Source: Pandoraea commovens
GTDB taxonomy: Bacteria; Pseudomonadota; Gammaproteobacteria; Burkholderiales; Burkholderiaceae
NCBI RefSeq assembly: GCF_902459615.1
Contig: NZ_CABPSA010000002.1
Location: forward strand, 434,001 to 498,000
Reading direction: 5' to 3'
DNA: 64,000 nt
The position numbers were made by a program, and so were the translations under genes. Below the pieces are notes generated by a model that was not told where the DNA came from, did no database searches, and worked only from the letters and a program-made list of their open reading frames with translations. Shown piece after piece: positions 32,939 to 41,377 of the stretch. The first letter of the stretch is position 1. Every line of letters starts with the position of its first letter.

Positions 32939-34197
32939 GCGGCACCTCCGGCGCGTTGCAGCATCGCTTGCAGCAATACGTTGCAACCGGCTTCGAGGTG
33001 CGCCGGATCGGCGTCTTCTATCTCGTTGTGGCTGATGCCGTCCTTGCACGGCACGAAGATCATCGCCGTGGGGGCGACACGGGCGAGATACACCGCGTCG
33101 TGTCCTGCGCCGCTGATGGCGTCCATCGACGAATAACCGAGCGTCTGTGCGCCGGTGCGGATGGCGTCGACCAGTTCCGGCGCGAACGGCTGCGGCGGGA
33201 AGTACACGACCTGCTCGATGGCGACGTCGATGCCCTTCGTGCTCAGCGCGGTACACTCGGCGCGCAGCTTCGCATTGAGGGCGTCGAGCGTGGCGTCGTC
33301 CGCTGCGCGCAGGTCGACGGAGAGCGTCACGCGACCCGGAATGACGTTGCGGGAGTTCGGATAGTTGTCGACCCAGCCCACCGTGCCGCGCGCGTGCGGC
33401 GCATGTTCGCAAGCAATGCGGTTTACGGCCTGAATCAGCTGTGCCGCCGCCAGCAAGGCGTCGCGACGCAGTTCCATCGGCGTCGGGCCCGCGTGGGCTT
33501 CCATGCCGGTGATGGTGACGTCGTACCAGCGCTGGCCGAGCGCGCCCTGCACCACGCCGATGGTCTTCTCGTGCGCTTCGAGGACCGGTCCCTGTTCGAT
33601 GTGCGCTTCGAAATACGCGCCGACGTCGCCCGTCTTCCCAACGGCAGACGTCTTGCCCGCATACCCGATGCCGCCCAGCGCTTCGGCGACACTGATGCCG
33701 TCGCGATCCTTCTGCGTGAGCGCGTGTTCGAGCGTGAACGCGCCCGCATAGACCCCCGAGCCCATCATCACGGGCACAAAGCGAGAACCTTCCTCATTCG
33801 TCCAGACGGCGACTTCGAGCGGCGCTTCCGTCACGATGTCATTGTCGTTAAGTGTGCGCAGCACTTCGAGGCCAGCCAGCACGCCGTAATTGCCGTCGAA
33901 CTTGCCGCCGGTCGGCTGCGTGTCGATGTGGCTGCCGGTCATGACGGGCGGCAGCGCGTCGTTACGCCCGGCGCGTCGCGCGAAGATATTGCCGATGGCG
34001 TCGATGCGCACCGTGCAGCCGATCTCCTTGGCCCACGTCACGAACAGATCGCGACCCTGACGGTCGAGGTCCGTGAGCGCGAGACGGCAGACGCCGCCCT
34101 TCTCGGTCGCGCCGACCTGCGCGAGTTTCATGAGACTGTCCCACAGACGCGCACCGTCAATGCGCACTGCGGCAGCCGGTTGATCGAGACGTTCCAT
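32935..34197 (-). CDS. Zn-dependent N-carbamoyl-amino acid hydrolase / allantoate amidohydrolase family
   Basis: The 420-residue M20-type enzyme shows the HyuC/AllC motifs: TGSHIDTQPTGGKFDGNYGV (two metal ligands), VAVWTNEEGSRF (catalytic and metal Glu), FEAHIEQGPVLE (metal His) and CKDGISHNEIE near the C-terminus. The dimerisation domain is at about 215-330. Family members hydrolyse N-carbamoyl-L-amino acids, N-carbamoyl-beta-alanine, or allantoate, releasing ammonia and CO2. With an upstream branched-chain-type ABC importer and MlrC downstream, uptake of a ureido or amide compound as a nitrogen source is likely. Exact substrate is not readable. Confidence 0.92.
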   Translation of the reverse strand: MERLDQPAAAVRIDGARLWDSLMKLAQVGATEKGGVCRLALTDLDRQGRDLFVTWAKEIGCTVRIDAIGNIFARRAGRNDALPPVMTGSHIDTQPTGGKFDGNYGVLAGLEVLRTLNDNDIVTEAPLEVAVWTNEEGSRFVPVMMGSGVYAGAFTLEHALTQKDRDGISVAEALGGIGYAGKTSAVGKTGDVGAYFEAHIEQGPVLEAHEKTIGVVQGALGQRWYDVTITGMEAHAGPTPMELRRDALLAAAQLIQAVNRIACEHAPHARGTVGWVDNYPNSRNVIPGRVTLSVDLRAADDATLDALNAKLRAECTALSTKGIDVAIEQVVYFPPQPFAPELVDAIRTGAQTLGYSSMDAISGAGHDAVYLARVAPTAMIFVPCKDGISHNEIEDADPAHLEAGCNVLLQAMLQRAGGAA

Positions 34198-34254
34198 GTT
34201 TTTCTGTCCTTGAGAATTGCCTATCGACGCCAGCGGGGACGCCAGTCGGGCGGG

Positions 34255-34956
34255 CTACGCCACGCCGACGCCGAGATAACGGTCCTTGACGACCTCATCG
34301 GCGAGAAACGCCGCGTTGTCCGCGCCATACACGATCACGCCCTGCTCGACGATGTAATGCCGGTCGGCGAGCTGCGTGCAGACTTCCAGATTCTGTTCGA
34401 CGAGCAGGATGGCCACGCCCGCCTGCTTGATGAGCTTCAACTGCGCCACGATCTCTTCGACGATCACCGGCGCCAGCCCTTCGACGGGTTCGTCGAGCAT
34501 GAGCAGACGCGGGTGATTCATCAGCGCGCGCCCGATGGCGAGCATCTGCTGTTCGCCGCCCGAGAGTTGCGCACCGCCGTTCTTGCGACGCTCCTGCAAG
34601 CGCGGAAAGATGCGGTAGATGTCGGCGAGCTGCCACGGCGAATCGCGTCGCGCGCCGAGCTTCAGATTCTCCTCGACGGTGAGCAGCTTGAAGATGCCGC
34701 GATGCTCCGGCACGAAGCACACGCCGCGCGCGGCGATGCGATGCGCGGGCTGCCCGGCGACCGGCTTGCCCATGAAGGTGATGCTGCCCGCCTTGGGCGT
34801 CACCACACCGGCGACGGTCTTGAGCGTCGTCGACTTGCCCGCGCCGTTGCGACCGAGCAGTGTGACGAGTTCGCCGTCGCCAATCTGAAACGACACACCT
34901 TGCAGGATGTGGCTCTTGCCGTAATAGCTGTGAACGCCTGCGACGTCGAGAATCAT
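34255..34956 (-). CDS. livF: LivF-type ABC transporter ATP-binding subunit
   Basis: The 233-residue ATPase has Walker A in LLGRNGAGKSTTLKT, the ABC signature LSGGEQQMLAIGRAL, Walker B LLMLDEPVEGLAP and the switch His in LLVEQNLE context. It pairs with LivG to power the LivHM permease (HAAT family). It overlaps livG by four bases. The operon context with catabolic genes suggests the substrate is an amide or ureido compound and not leucine. Confidence 0.94.
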   Translation of the reverse strand: MILDVAGVHSYYGKSHILQGVSFQIGDGELVTLLGRNGAGKSTTLKTVAGVVTPKAGSITFMGKPVAGQPAHRIAARGVCFVPEHRGIFKLLTVEENLKLGARRDSPWQLADIYRIFPRLQERRKNGGAQLSGGEQQMLAIGRALMNHPRLLMLDEPVEGLAPVIVEEIVAQLKLIKQAGVAILLVEQNLEVCTQLADRHYIVEQGVIVYGADNAAFLADEVVKDRYLGVGVA

Positions 34957-35720
34957 GCGCGGCCTCCCGTGATCATGTTGCCCAGATAAGCGGCGCGCAC
35001 GCGGTCGTCGGCACGAATCGCATCCGGCTTGCCTTCGACGAGGACACGGCCTTGCTGCATGACGGTGATCGTGTCGGAGATGTCCATCACGATGTTCATG
35101 TTGTGCTCGATCAGTACGACGGTGTGGTCGTCGCGCAGGCCACGAATGAGTTGCTTCATGTCGTCGAGATCGTCGATGCCCATGCCGGACGTCGGCTCGT
35201 CCAGAAAGATCGCCTTGGGACGCGCGGCGAGCGCCATGCCGACTTCGAGACGTCGCTGCTGCCCGTGCGAGAGCAGACCCGCGGCGGTGTCCGCATGACG
35301 TGTGAGCGCGAGTCGCGTGAGCACGTCGTCCACGACGGCCGCACAGGCGCGCGCGCCGTCCGCCTTGTGCCAGGTCGACAGCGCCTGACGCGGCGTCACG
35401 CCCAATGCCGCCAGACGCAGGTTCTCGCGCACAGACAGGTTCTGGAACAGTGCCGTCACCTGAAACGAGCGGGCGATGCCGCGTTGCACACGACGGTAAT
35501 CGGCTTCGGTCGTGACGTCGTGACCGTCGAACATGATGCGTCCGCCCGAGACCGGCACAGTGCCCGTGAGCATGTGGAACAGCGTGGTCTTGCCCGCGCC
35601 GTTCGGTCCGATCACGGAGTGCACCGTGCGCGGAGCGACGCGCAGATCGACTCCGTGCAGTGCGGTGAACTTGCCGTAACGTTTGACGATGCCCGAGGCT
35701 TCGATAAGAGCGTCGCTCAT
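34953..35720 (-). CDS. livG: LivG-type ABC transporter ATP-binding subunit
   Basis: From ATG 35720 the 255-residue ATPase has Walker A (IGPNGAGKTTLFHML), signature LLSHGQQRRLEVGMAL (SHGQQ variant, common in LivG) and Walker B (KAIFLDEPTSGMG). The longer in-frame start at 35816 adds an unrelated leader that overlaps livM, so it is rejected. The start overlaps the livM stop codon. Confidence 0.93.
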   Translation of the reverse strand: MSDALIEASGIVKRYGKFTALHGVDLRVAPRTVHSVIGPNGAGKTTLFHMLTGTVPVSGGRIMFDGHDVTTEADYRRVQRGIARSFQVTALFQNLSVRENLRLAALGVTPRQALSTWHKADGARACAAVVDDVLTRLALTRHADTAAGLLSHGQQRRLEVGMALAARPKAIFLDEPTSGMGIDDLDDMKQLIRGLRDDHTVVLIEHNMNIVMDISDTITVMQQGRVLVEGKPDAIRADDRVRAAYLGNMITGGRA

Positions 35721-36718
35721 GTCGGGTCTCCCTGCGTACTCTGTGTATCCAGCTTGTCGTTCGACGTATTGCGGCGGCCCGTGATGCGGTACCACAGCGA
35801 TTCGCCCACGCCCCACAAGCCGCGATGCATGAACAGACTCACGGCGATGAGCAGCAGGCCGAGCAGCAACAGCCAGCGCGGCCAGAGCGTTGACAACCAG
35901 TCGGCGGCCAACACGTAGAACGCCGCGCCCAGCACCGAGGCGAACAGATTGCCCGTGCCGCCGATCACCGTCATCACGAGGATCATCTCGCTCGTGTGGT
36001 ACTCGATGTTGGACAGCGGTGCGATGCCCGTCATCAACGCGTGCAGCGCGCCAGCCAACGCTGTGACGGCGCCGGAGATGGCAAACGCCACGAGCTTGAA
36101 CGTCTTCACGTGGTAACCGATGGCTGCTGCGCGCGTTTCGTTATCGCGAATGGCCAGCAACGTGCGGCCGAACACCGAGTCCGCCACGCGCAACAACCAG
36201 GCGAAGACGATCAGGAAGATGACCGCGACGAAGGTGTAGTACTGCCACGGCGTCTCCAGCGGAATCAGCGTCTTGCCGCCAATGGCGAGCGATTTGCGCG
36301 GAATGTCGAGCAGGCCGTTGTCGCCGCCGGTCCAGTCCGTCGCGGTATAGGCGAAGAAGTAGAACATCTGCGCGCACGCAAGCGTGAGCATCACGAAGTA
36401 GGTGCCCTTCTGCCGGATGGCGAAGCTGCCCACGAGGGCCGCTATCGCCGCACCCAGCACGATGGAGGCAACGATGGCCACCGGCATCGGCAACGACCAG
36501 CGCGTGAGCATGATGCCCAGCGTGTAGCTGCCCAGCCCGAAGAAGATGCCCTGACCGAACGACAGCAGACCGGTGTAGCCCAGCAGCAGGTTGCAGCCAA
36601 GGACGGCGAGCGCGTAGATCAGCACTTCGGTGGCCAGCGTGCCCGACGAGAGCGCGACCGGCAGGATCAGCGTGACGGCGGCGGCGAGCCACCAAAAACG
36701 GTAACGTACGAGCATCAT
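35717..36718 (-). CDS. livM: LivM-type ABC permease
   Basis: The 333-residue membrane protein has about 9 hydrophobic segments and the LivM marker GYTGLLSFGQGIFFGLGSYT, plus the EAA-like cytoplasmic loop AIRDNETRAAAIGYHVKTFK. It starts at paired ATGs (36713-36718) and overlaps livH by ATGA. A 150-residue upstream extension in frame is a shadow of livH and is dropped. The C-terminus ends in a polar Ser/Asn tail. Confidence 0.93.
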   Translation of the reverse strand: MMLVRYRFWWLAAAVTLILPVALSSGTLATEVLIYALAVLGCNLLLGYTGLLSFGQGIFFGLGSYTLGIMLTRWSLPMPVAIVASIVLGAAIAALVGSFAIRQKGTYFVMLTLACAQMFYFFAYTATDWTGGDNGLLDIPRKSLAIGGKTLIPLETPWQYYTFVAVIFLIVFAWLLRVADSVFGRTLLAIRDNETRAAAIGYHVKTFKLVAFAISGAVTALAGALHALMTGIAPLSNIEYHTSEMILVMTVIGGTGNLFASVLGAAFYVLAADWLSTLWPRWLLLLGLLLIAVSLFMHRGLWGVGESLWYRITGRRNTSNDKLDTQSTQGDPT

Positions 36719-37572
36719 CCCCTCCCGAGCAGGCCGTGCGGACGCATGAGCAGCACCGCTGCCATCGCCACGTAGATCATGAGACGCGCGCCTTCCGGCC
36801 AGATCGTGCTCATCAGACTCTGCACGATGCCGATCACGAGACCGCCCACCAGCGCCCCGGCGAAGCTGCCCATGCCGCCGATGACGACCACCACGAACGC
36901 AATGCCCAGCGCTTCGATGCCCATGAACGGCTCTACGCCGCGCACCGGTGCGGCCAGTACACCCGCGAGTGCCGCTGTGCCTGCGCCGAGGGCAAACGCC
37001 AGACTGAACACCCGGAACACGTTGATGCCCAGCAACGACACCATCTCCGACGACTCGCTGCCCGCGCGTACTGCGCTGCCGAGACGCGTGCCTTCGAGCA
37101 ACCACCACAGCACGGCGGCGAAGACGGCGGTGAAGCCGATGAGGAAGAGGCGGTACTTCGGATAGATGAAGCTGCCCCACATCACCACGCCGTCGAGGAT
37201 TTCGGGCACGGCGACGTTATCGCCCAGCGGCCCCCAGATGATGATGACGGCTTCCTGCACGACGAGTGCCAGGCCGACCGTCACGAGAATGTGGAACTCG
37301 TGCGCCTTCTCGTAGATGTGCGAGAGCAGCACCTTCTCGGCAATCCAGGCGAGCGCGCCCACGACGATGGGACACACGATGAGGGCGAGCCAGAACGACA
37401 TGCCCCATTGCATTGCCTGATAGCAGAAGTACGCGCCGAGGAGATAGAAGGCACCGTGCGCGAAGTTCACGAAGCGCAGCAGGCCGAAGATGATCGATAG
37501 GCCGACGGCGAGCAGGAAGTACAACATCCCGATCCCGACGCCGTTGATGACTTGGAGCAAGTAGACGTTCAT
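36715..37572 (-). CDS. livH: LivH-type ABC permease
   Basis: The 285-residue permease has the LivH hallmark GLLRFVNFAHGAFYLLGAYF and a C-terminal GALVGGLVIGIVQSLMSTIW. It begins at ATG 37572 (MNVYLLQVINGVGIGMLYFL). It is separated from the binding-protein gene by 137 bases that contain a hairpin, a usual arrangement for making more binding protein than permease. Confidence 0.93.
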   Translation of the reverse strand: MNVYLLQVINGVGIGMLYFLLAVGLSIIFGLLRFVNFAHGAFYLLGAYFCYQAMQWGMSFWLALIVCPIVVGALAWIAEKVLLSHIYEKAHEFHILVTVGLALVVQEAVIIIWGPLGDNVAVPEILDGVVMWGSFIYPKYRLFLIGFTAVFAAVLWWLLEGTRLGSAVRAGSESSEMVSLLGINVFRVFSLAFALGAGTAALAGVLAAPVRGVEPFMGIEALGIAFVVVVIGGMGSFAGALVGGLVIGIVQSLMSTIWPEGARLMIYVAMAAVLLMRPHGLLGRG

Positions 37573-37646
37573 GCGCGTCCCGGAGAGCTTTGGAGCAGAC
37601 GTGGAACACCTTGTGCCGTGCGAGTTGCGCAGCACAGACGACACAT

Positions 37647-37669
37647 GCGGGGACGACGTGCGTCCCCGC
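37647..37669 (-). terminator. Intercistronic hairpin between binding protein and livH
   Basis: GCGGGGACG (37647-37655) pairs with CGTCCCCGC (37661-37669) around ACGTG. No T-run follows in the direction of transcription, so it is more likely a processing or stabilising hairpin or partial attenuator than a full terminator. Confidence 0.5.
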
Positions 37670-37709
37670 GAGCGACAGACTTCAGATAGCGTAACGAAGT
37701 GAAACGGCG

Positions 37710-38927
37710 TCAGGCCATCTTGCACTCGGTCTTGTCGAGCGGCAGGAACGACTTCCCTGCACTCACGATGTCGGCGTAGTCGTCGGCGTTCTTCATCTTC
37801 GCCTTCGCCTTGCCCTTGAGCAGGTAGTAGTTCTTGAGCACCTGATGGTCACCCTTGCGAATCTCTTCCGGTCCGGTGAGACCGTCGTACTTCAGGCCCT
37901 CCATCGCTGCGATGACCGCCTTCGGATCGGCGCTCCCCGCCTTGACCATGCCGTCGAGCATGAGCTTGGTGCAAATGTACGAACCGGCAAGGCTGTAGTT
38001 CGGGTTCTGCTTGAAGCGGTCCTGCGTGCGCTTGACCAGATCGAGGTTCAGCGGCGAGGCCACGGCGTGCCAATACTGCGCGCCGAAGTACACACCGTCG
38101 CACAGATCCGCGCCGAGCGTCTCGAACTGCTCCAGACCCGAGGCCCAAGCCATCAGGATCGTGCAGTTCTTCTTCATGCCGAAGCTCACGGCCTGACGCA
38201 GCGTGTCGGACGACTGCGAGCCGAAGTTCAGGATCAGCAGCACGTCGGGCTTCGCGGCAGCGGCGTTCGTCAGATAGCCCGAGAACTCCTTTTCGGTGAG
38301 CGAGTGATAGCTGTTGCCCACGTGCTCGATGCCCTTTTCCTTGAAGATGTTCTTCGCGGCGGTGAGCAAGCCTTCGCCGAACACGTACTGCGGCGTGATC
38401 GTGTACCAGCGCTTGGCCTTCGGCATCGACTCGATGAGCGGACGCACCGTCTGCTCAATCGCACCGAAGGTCGGCACGGACCAGCGGAACGTGGCGTTGT
38501 TGCAGTCCTTGCCGGTGATTTCGTCAGCCCCGGCCGTGGTGATGAAGATGCCACCGGCCTTCTCGACCTCCTTGCCCATGGCGAGCGCTTCCGAGGAGAG
38601 AATGCCGCCAGCGAAGAAGCGAGCGCCCTTCTGCTGCGCGATTTCCTGCACGCGGCGAATCGCCGTTGCGGGTTTACCTTCGGTATCGAGCGTGGTGTAA
38701 GCGAGCGGACGGCCGAGCACTTTGCCGTACTGCTCGACGATGAGCTTCATGCCCAGATCGGCGAACTTGCCGTTGGCGGCAAACGGTCCCGACATGGGCA
38801 CCGGACACGCCAGTTGAATGGCCCCGGTGCTTTGCGCGAACACGTCGCGAGCGGTGAATAGAGAGCCGGGCAGAGAGGCCGCGGCGGCGAGCTTCAACAG
38901 TTCACGACGATTCAATTTGGTCTCCAT
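37710..38927 (-). CDS. Periplasmic binding protein of the HAAT (Liv-type) ABC importer
   Basis: The 405-residue protein starts with a signal containing a near Tat motif (NRRELLKLAAAASLPGSLF, cleavage after DVFAQ region). It then has the type I periplasmic-binding fold (Peripla_BP_6): IQLACPVPMSGPFAANGKFA, VQEIAQQKGARFFAGGILSS, and KPDVLLILNFGSQSSDTLRQ. It supplies substrate to LivHMGF encoded just downstream. Such proteins bind leucine, amides, urea, or aromatic acids. The substrate here is unknown. It is the first gene of the operon and lies divergent from the H1-tailed FadR gene. Confidence 0.93.
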   Translation of the reverse strand: METKLNRRELLKLAAAASLPGSLFTARDVFAQSTGAIQLACPVPMSGPFAANGKFADLGMKLIVEQYGKVLGRPLAYTTLDTEGKPATAIRRVQEIAQQKGARFFAGGILSSEALAMGKEVEKAGGIFITTAGADEITGKDCNNATFRWSVPTFGAIEQTVRPLIESMPKAKRWYTITPQYVFGEGLLTAAKNIFKEKGIEHVGNSYHSLTEKEFSGYLTNAAAAKPDVLLILNFGSQSSDTLRQAVSFGMKKNCTILMAWASGLEQFETLGADLCDGVYFGAQYWHAVASPLNLDLVKRTQDRFKQNPNYSLAGSYICTKLMLDGMVKAGSADPKAVIAAMEGLKYDGLTGPEEIRKGDHQVLKNYYLLKGKAKAKMKNADDYADIVSAGKSFLPLDKTECKMA

Positions 38928-38977
38928 TCGGGGAGCAATCGTTCATGGGGTCAAACGCCTTTTTCCCTATCCGTCAT

Positions 38978-38995
38978 ATTTATTATGATAAATAG
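38978..38995. promoter_or_regulatory. Perfect palindrome between the liv-type operon and the FadR-type regulator
   Basis: TATTTAT-TATG-ATAAATA is a perfect 7-bp dyad in an AT-rich stretch, placed about 50 bases upstream of the binding-protein start. TATAAT at 39014-39019 could be the -10 element of the rightward regulator promoter. The dyad is a candidate operator for the adjacent regulator. Confidence 0.55.
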
Positions 38996-39139
38996 GATGG
39001 ATTGGATCGTAGGTATAATGATTTTCCGTGTCAATCGGAAAAAATTCCGATCCGGGACAACCCGGAAAGCAAGACACGACGTGCGTTCACCGCTGCGGTG
39101 ACGCACGTTTCAAGTGCGAACAGACTCCTGAGGCGCTAC

Positions 39140-40204
39140 ATGGCATTGGATGCACAAACGGTGCGAGAGCCGTTGGAAATCAAACAACAAAAGCGGGGCG
39201 ATCTGGTCGCCGAAGCCATCAAGCGTCTGATCACGGAAGGCAATCTGTTGCCCGGCGATCGTCTGCCGCGCGAAGTCGAATTGCAGCAGATGTTCGGCGT
39301 ATCGAAGAGCACGATTCGCGAAGCGCTCAAGTCGCTCGAAGTGCAGGGACTCATCAAGGTGAGCACCGGGCCGTCGGGCGGTGGCATGGTCGTGGAAGTG
39401 CCGCTGGAGCGTACGTTCCAGCTCATGCAGAACTATCTCTTCTTCAAGGAAGTGAGCATCGACGACATCTATACGGTGCGTCAGTTGCTCGAACCCGAAC
39501 TCGCCGCCGGTGCAGTGCCGCATCTGACGCAAGCCGATTTCGCTGCGCTCGAGAACAACATGTCGTGTTGCAGTCCGGCGTCGCACGATCGTCGTGAGTT
39601 GCTACGTCAGCGTCAAGCCGATGTCGACTTTCATGACATCCTCGCGGCCGCCAATCCCAACAGTTTCCTGCGCTTTACGTGCGAACTCGTCAACGAGATG
39701 ATTCGTCAGCTGATCGTATTCGGCAACGAGACGCCGCGTCGCGAACACGAGAAGTTCGGCACGGCCAACGTCAACATCCATCGCGAGATCACGGATGCGG
39801 CGCGCGCTGGCGATGCCGAGCGCGTGCGCGAACTCATGCATTTCCACATGCAGGAGGCGCGCACTTACATCAAGCGGATGAACGGTAAGCTGCGCGGCCG
39901 TCTGATTCTCGATTCGGATATCGCCGACATGCAGCAGCGGGTGCGCTCGCAGTTGGGTGCGAATGCTGCGCCGGTCTCGCGCCGCAAGCCAACGGCGAAG
40001 ACGGAGAAGATCGCGACGGCGGACGCCGCACCGGCACCGAAGCGCATGACGCGCAAGGCGACGGGCGAGGGCATGGTAAAGAAGGTCGCGACGAAGAAGG
40101 TAGTAACGAAGGCGCCGGTTGCGAAGAAGGCCGCGACGAAATCTGCCGCGAAGACGGCAACGTCGCCCAAAGCGCGCACTGCGCGGCGCACCTCGTCAAA
40201 CTGA
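39140..40204 (+). CDS. FadR-family (GntR) regulator with histone H1-like C-terminal tail
   Basis: From ATG 39140 the protein has 354 residues. A GntR winged HTH spans about 18-80 (GNLLPGDRLPREVELQQMFG, VSKSTIREALKSLEVQGLIK), followed by an FCD effector domain (about 100-245; VRQLLEPELAAGAV, DFHDILAAAN, IHREITDAARAGDAERVREL with candidate metal His residues). The last about 75 residues are Lys/Ala/Thr-rich with repeats like VAKKAATKSAAKT, resembling histone H1 or AlgP tails. The tail is rare on this family and probably binds DNA non-specifically. The start was moved from an upstream ATG at 39002 because the extension is not domain-like. It most likely controls the divergent liv-type operon. 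Confidence 0.9.
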   Translation: MALDAQTVREPLEIKQQKRGDLVAEAIKRLITEGNLLPGDRLPREVELQQMFGVSKSTIREALKSLEVQGLIKVSTGPSGGGMVVEVPLERTFQLMQNYLFFKEVSIDDIYTVRQLLEPELAAGAVPHLTQADFAALENNMSCCSPASHDRRELLRQRQADVDFHDILAAANPNSFLRFTCELVNEMIRQLIVFGNETPRREHEKFGTANVNIHREITDAARAGDAERVRELMHFHMQEARTYIKRMNGKLRGRLILDSDIADMQQRVRSQLGANAAPVSRRKPTAKTEKIATADAAPAPKRMTRKATGEGMVKKVATKKVVTKAPVAKKAATKSAAKTATSPKARTARRTSSN

Positions 40205-40230
40205 AACGGTAGGCAGTGCAGCGCGCAGCA

Positions 40231-41313
40231 TCACGTCAGCACTGCCGCCGGTTGCTGTTGCGTGCAGCAGTGAATGCCGCCGCCACGCCGGGCGACAGCG
40301 CGTAACGGCAACTGCACGACGCGTCGCTCGGGAAACGCCTGCTGCACGATGGCGCGGGCATGCGCATCGGCCTTCGCGTCGCCGAAGGACGCCATCACCA
40401 CACCGCCGTTCGGCAGGTAGAAGTTCACATACTCCGGCGCGAAGTCGGCATCGCTCGCGAGATCGACGGGCAGCGCGTCGAAGTCCGGCGCACGTAGCAA
40501 GCCGATATCGAAGTGCCTTCCCCGGGCGTCTCGCGCGAGTAGCAGGGCTTTCAGATTTTCACGCATTTCCCTCGCCCGCTCGTCGTCACCTTCGGCACCC
40601 GTCGCCAGCAGCACGCCGGGACGCACGAAGCTCGCGATGCCGTCGATATGCCCATCGGTGATCGTATCGAGTACCGATCCCGGCAGCCAGACGACTTTCG
40701 TCACGCCGAGCCAATGACGAAACACCGCGTCGGCTTCGCTGCGCGTCAGACCCGGGTTGCGGTTCTCGTTGAGGATCGATGTCTGCGTCACGACCAGCGT
40801 GCCGTCACCGTCGACCAGCAGCGATCCGCCTTCGGCCACGATGGGTGCGAGCGATGCGGTCATCGGTGTCCTCTCGTCAAGCGCATGCGCCACACGCTGC
40901 GCGACCTTCGCGTCGGCATCGATGCATTGCATCCTCGGCTTTCCCCAACCGTTGAAGTTCCAGCACAGCGCGTGCGGGGTGAGGGCGTCGTCGAGCAGAA
41001 AGGTCGGGCCGGTGTCGCGCATCCAGTGATCGTCGACCGGCATGGGGTAAAGCGTGACGTTATCGGGCAGGGCGCGACGTGCTTCGTCCAGGTGTGCAAG
41101 ATCGACGGCGACGCGTAGCGGCTCGAACAGGGCGATGGCGTGGGCGATGCGGGCCAGTTCGCTCAGGAGCGGCTGGCGCTGCGCGGTTGAGATGACTGAG
41201 ACACCCGGCCACGCCATCCAGCAAGCGGCGTGCGGATGCCACTCCGGCGGCATGCGCCAGTGGCCGATGGCGTTCGTGCCTGCTGCGAGGGACTTTCCGG
41301 AGGATGCCGTCAT
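40231..41313 (-). CDS. Agmatine deiminase-family protein (PAD_porph type)
   Basis: The 360-residue protein starts at ATG 41313. Guanidine-group enzyme motifs are present: MPPEWHPHAACWMAWP at the N-terminus, VDDHWMRDTGPTFLL (catalytic Asp), IVAEGGSLLVDGDG (Glu), ITDGHIDGIASFV (catalytic His) and the nucleophile Cys in GGGIHCCTQQQP. The family hydrolyses agmatine to N-carbamoylputrescine plus ammonia or acts on peptidyl-arginine. The usual GGGNIHCITQQ lacks the second Cys, so GGGIHCC is a small deviation. It lies convergent to the FadR-type gene and downstream of a molybdopterin-fold gene. Confidence 0.9.
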   Translation of the reverse strand: MTASSGKSLAAGTNAIGHWRMPPEWHPHAACWMAWPGVSVISTAQRQPLLSELARIAHAIALFEPLRVAVDLAHLDEARRALPDNVTLYPMPVDDHWMRDTGPTFLLDDALTPHALCWNFNGWGKPRMQCIDADAKVAQRVAHALDERTPMTASLAPIVAEGGSLLVDGDGTLVVTQTSILNENRNPGLTRSEADAVFRHWLGVTKVVWLPGSVLDTITDGHIDGIASFVRPGVLLATGAEGDDERAREMRENLKALLLARDARGRHFDIGLLRAPDFDALPVDLASDADFAPEYVNFYLPNGGVVMASFGDAKADAHARAIVQQAFPERRVVQLPLRAVARRGGGIHCCTQQQPAAVLT

Positions 41314-41377
41314 GATTCGCGTCGCCGTGAGGAAAAGTGCCGCCAGTGTAGGCGGCGCACGCGCGCTGCGATTGCCC

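Noticed and set aside
31655-33136. A 493-codon plus-strand frame
   Set aside because: It is antisense to the MlrC-like gene and the end of the carbamoylase. Composition is that of a shadow.
32956-34989. A 677-codon plus-strand open frame
   Set aside because: It lies antisense to the carbamoylase and livF genes, and is rich in Arg, His and Asp with no domain. It is a typical GC-rich antisense shadow.
39002-39139. Upstream start for the FadR-type gene
   Set aside because: The added 46 residues are not domain-like, and a GAGGCG stretch precedes the ATG at 39140.
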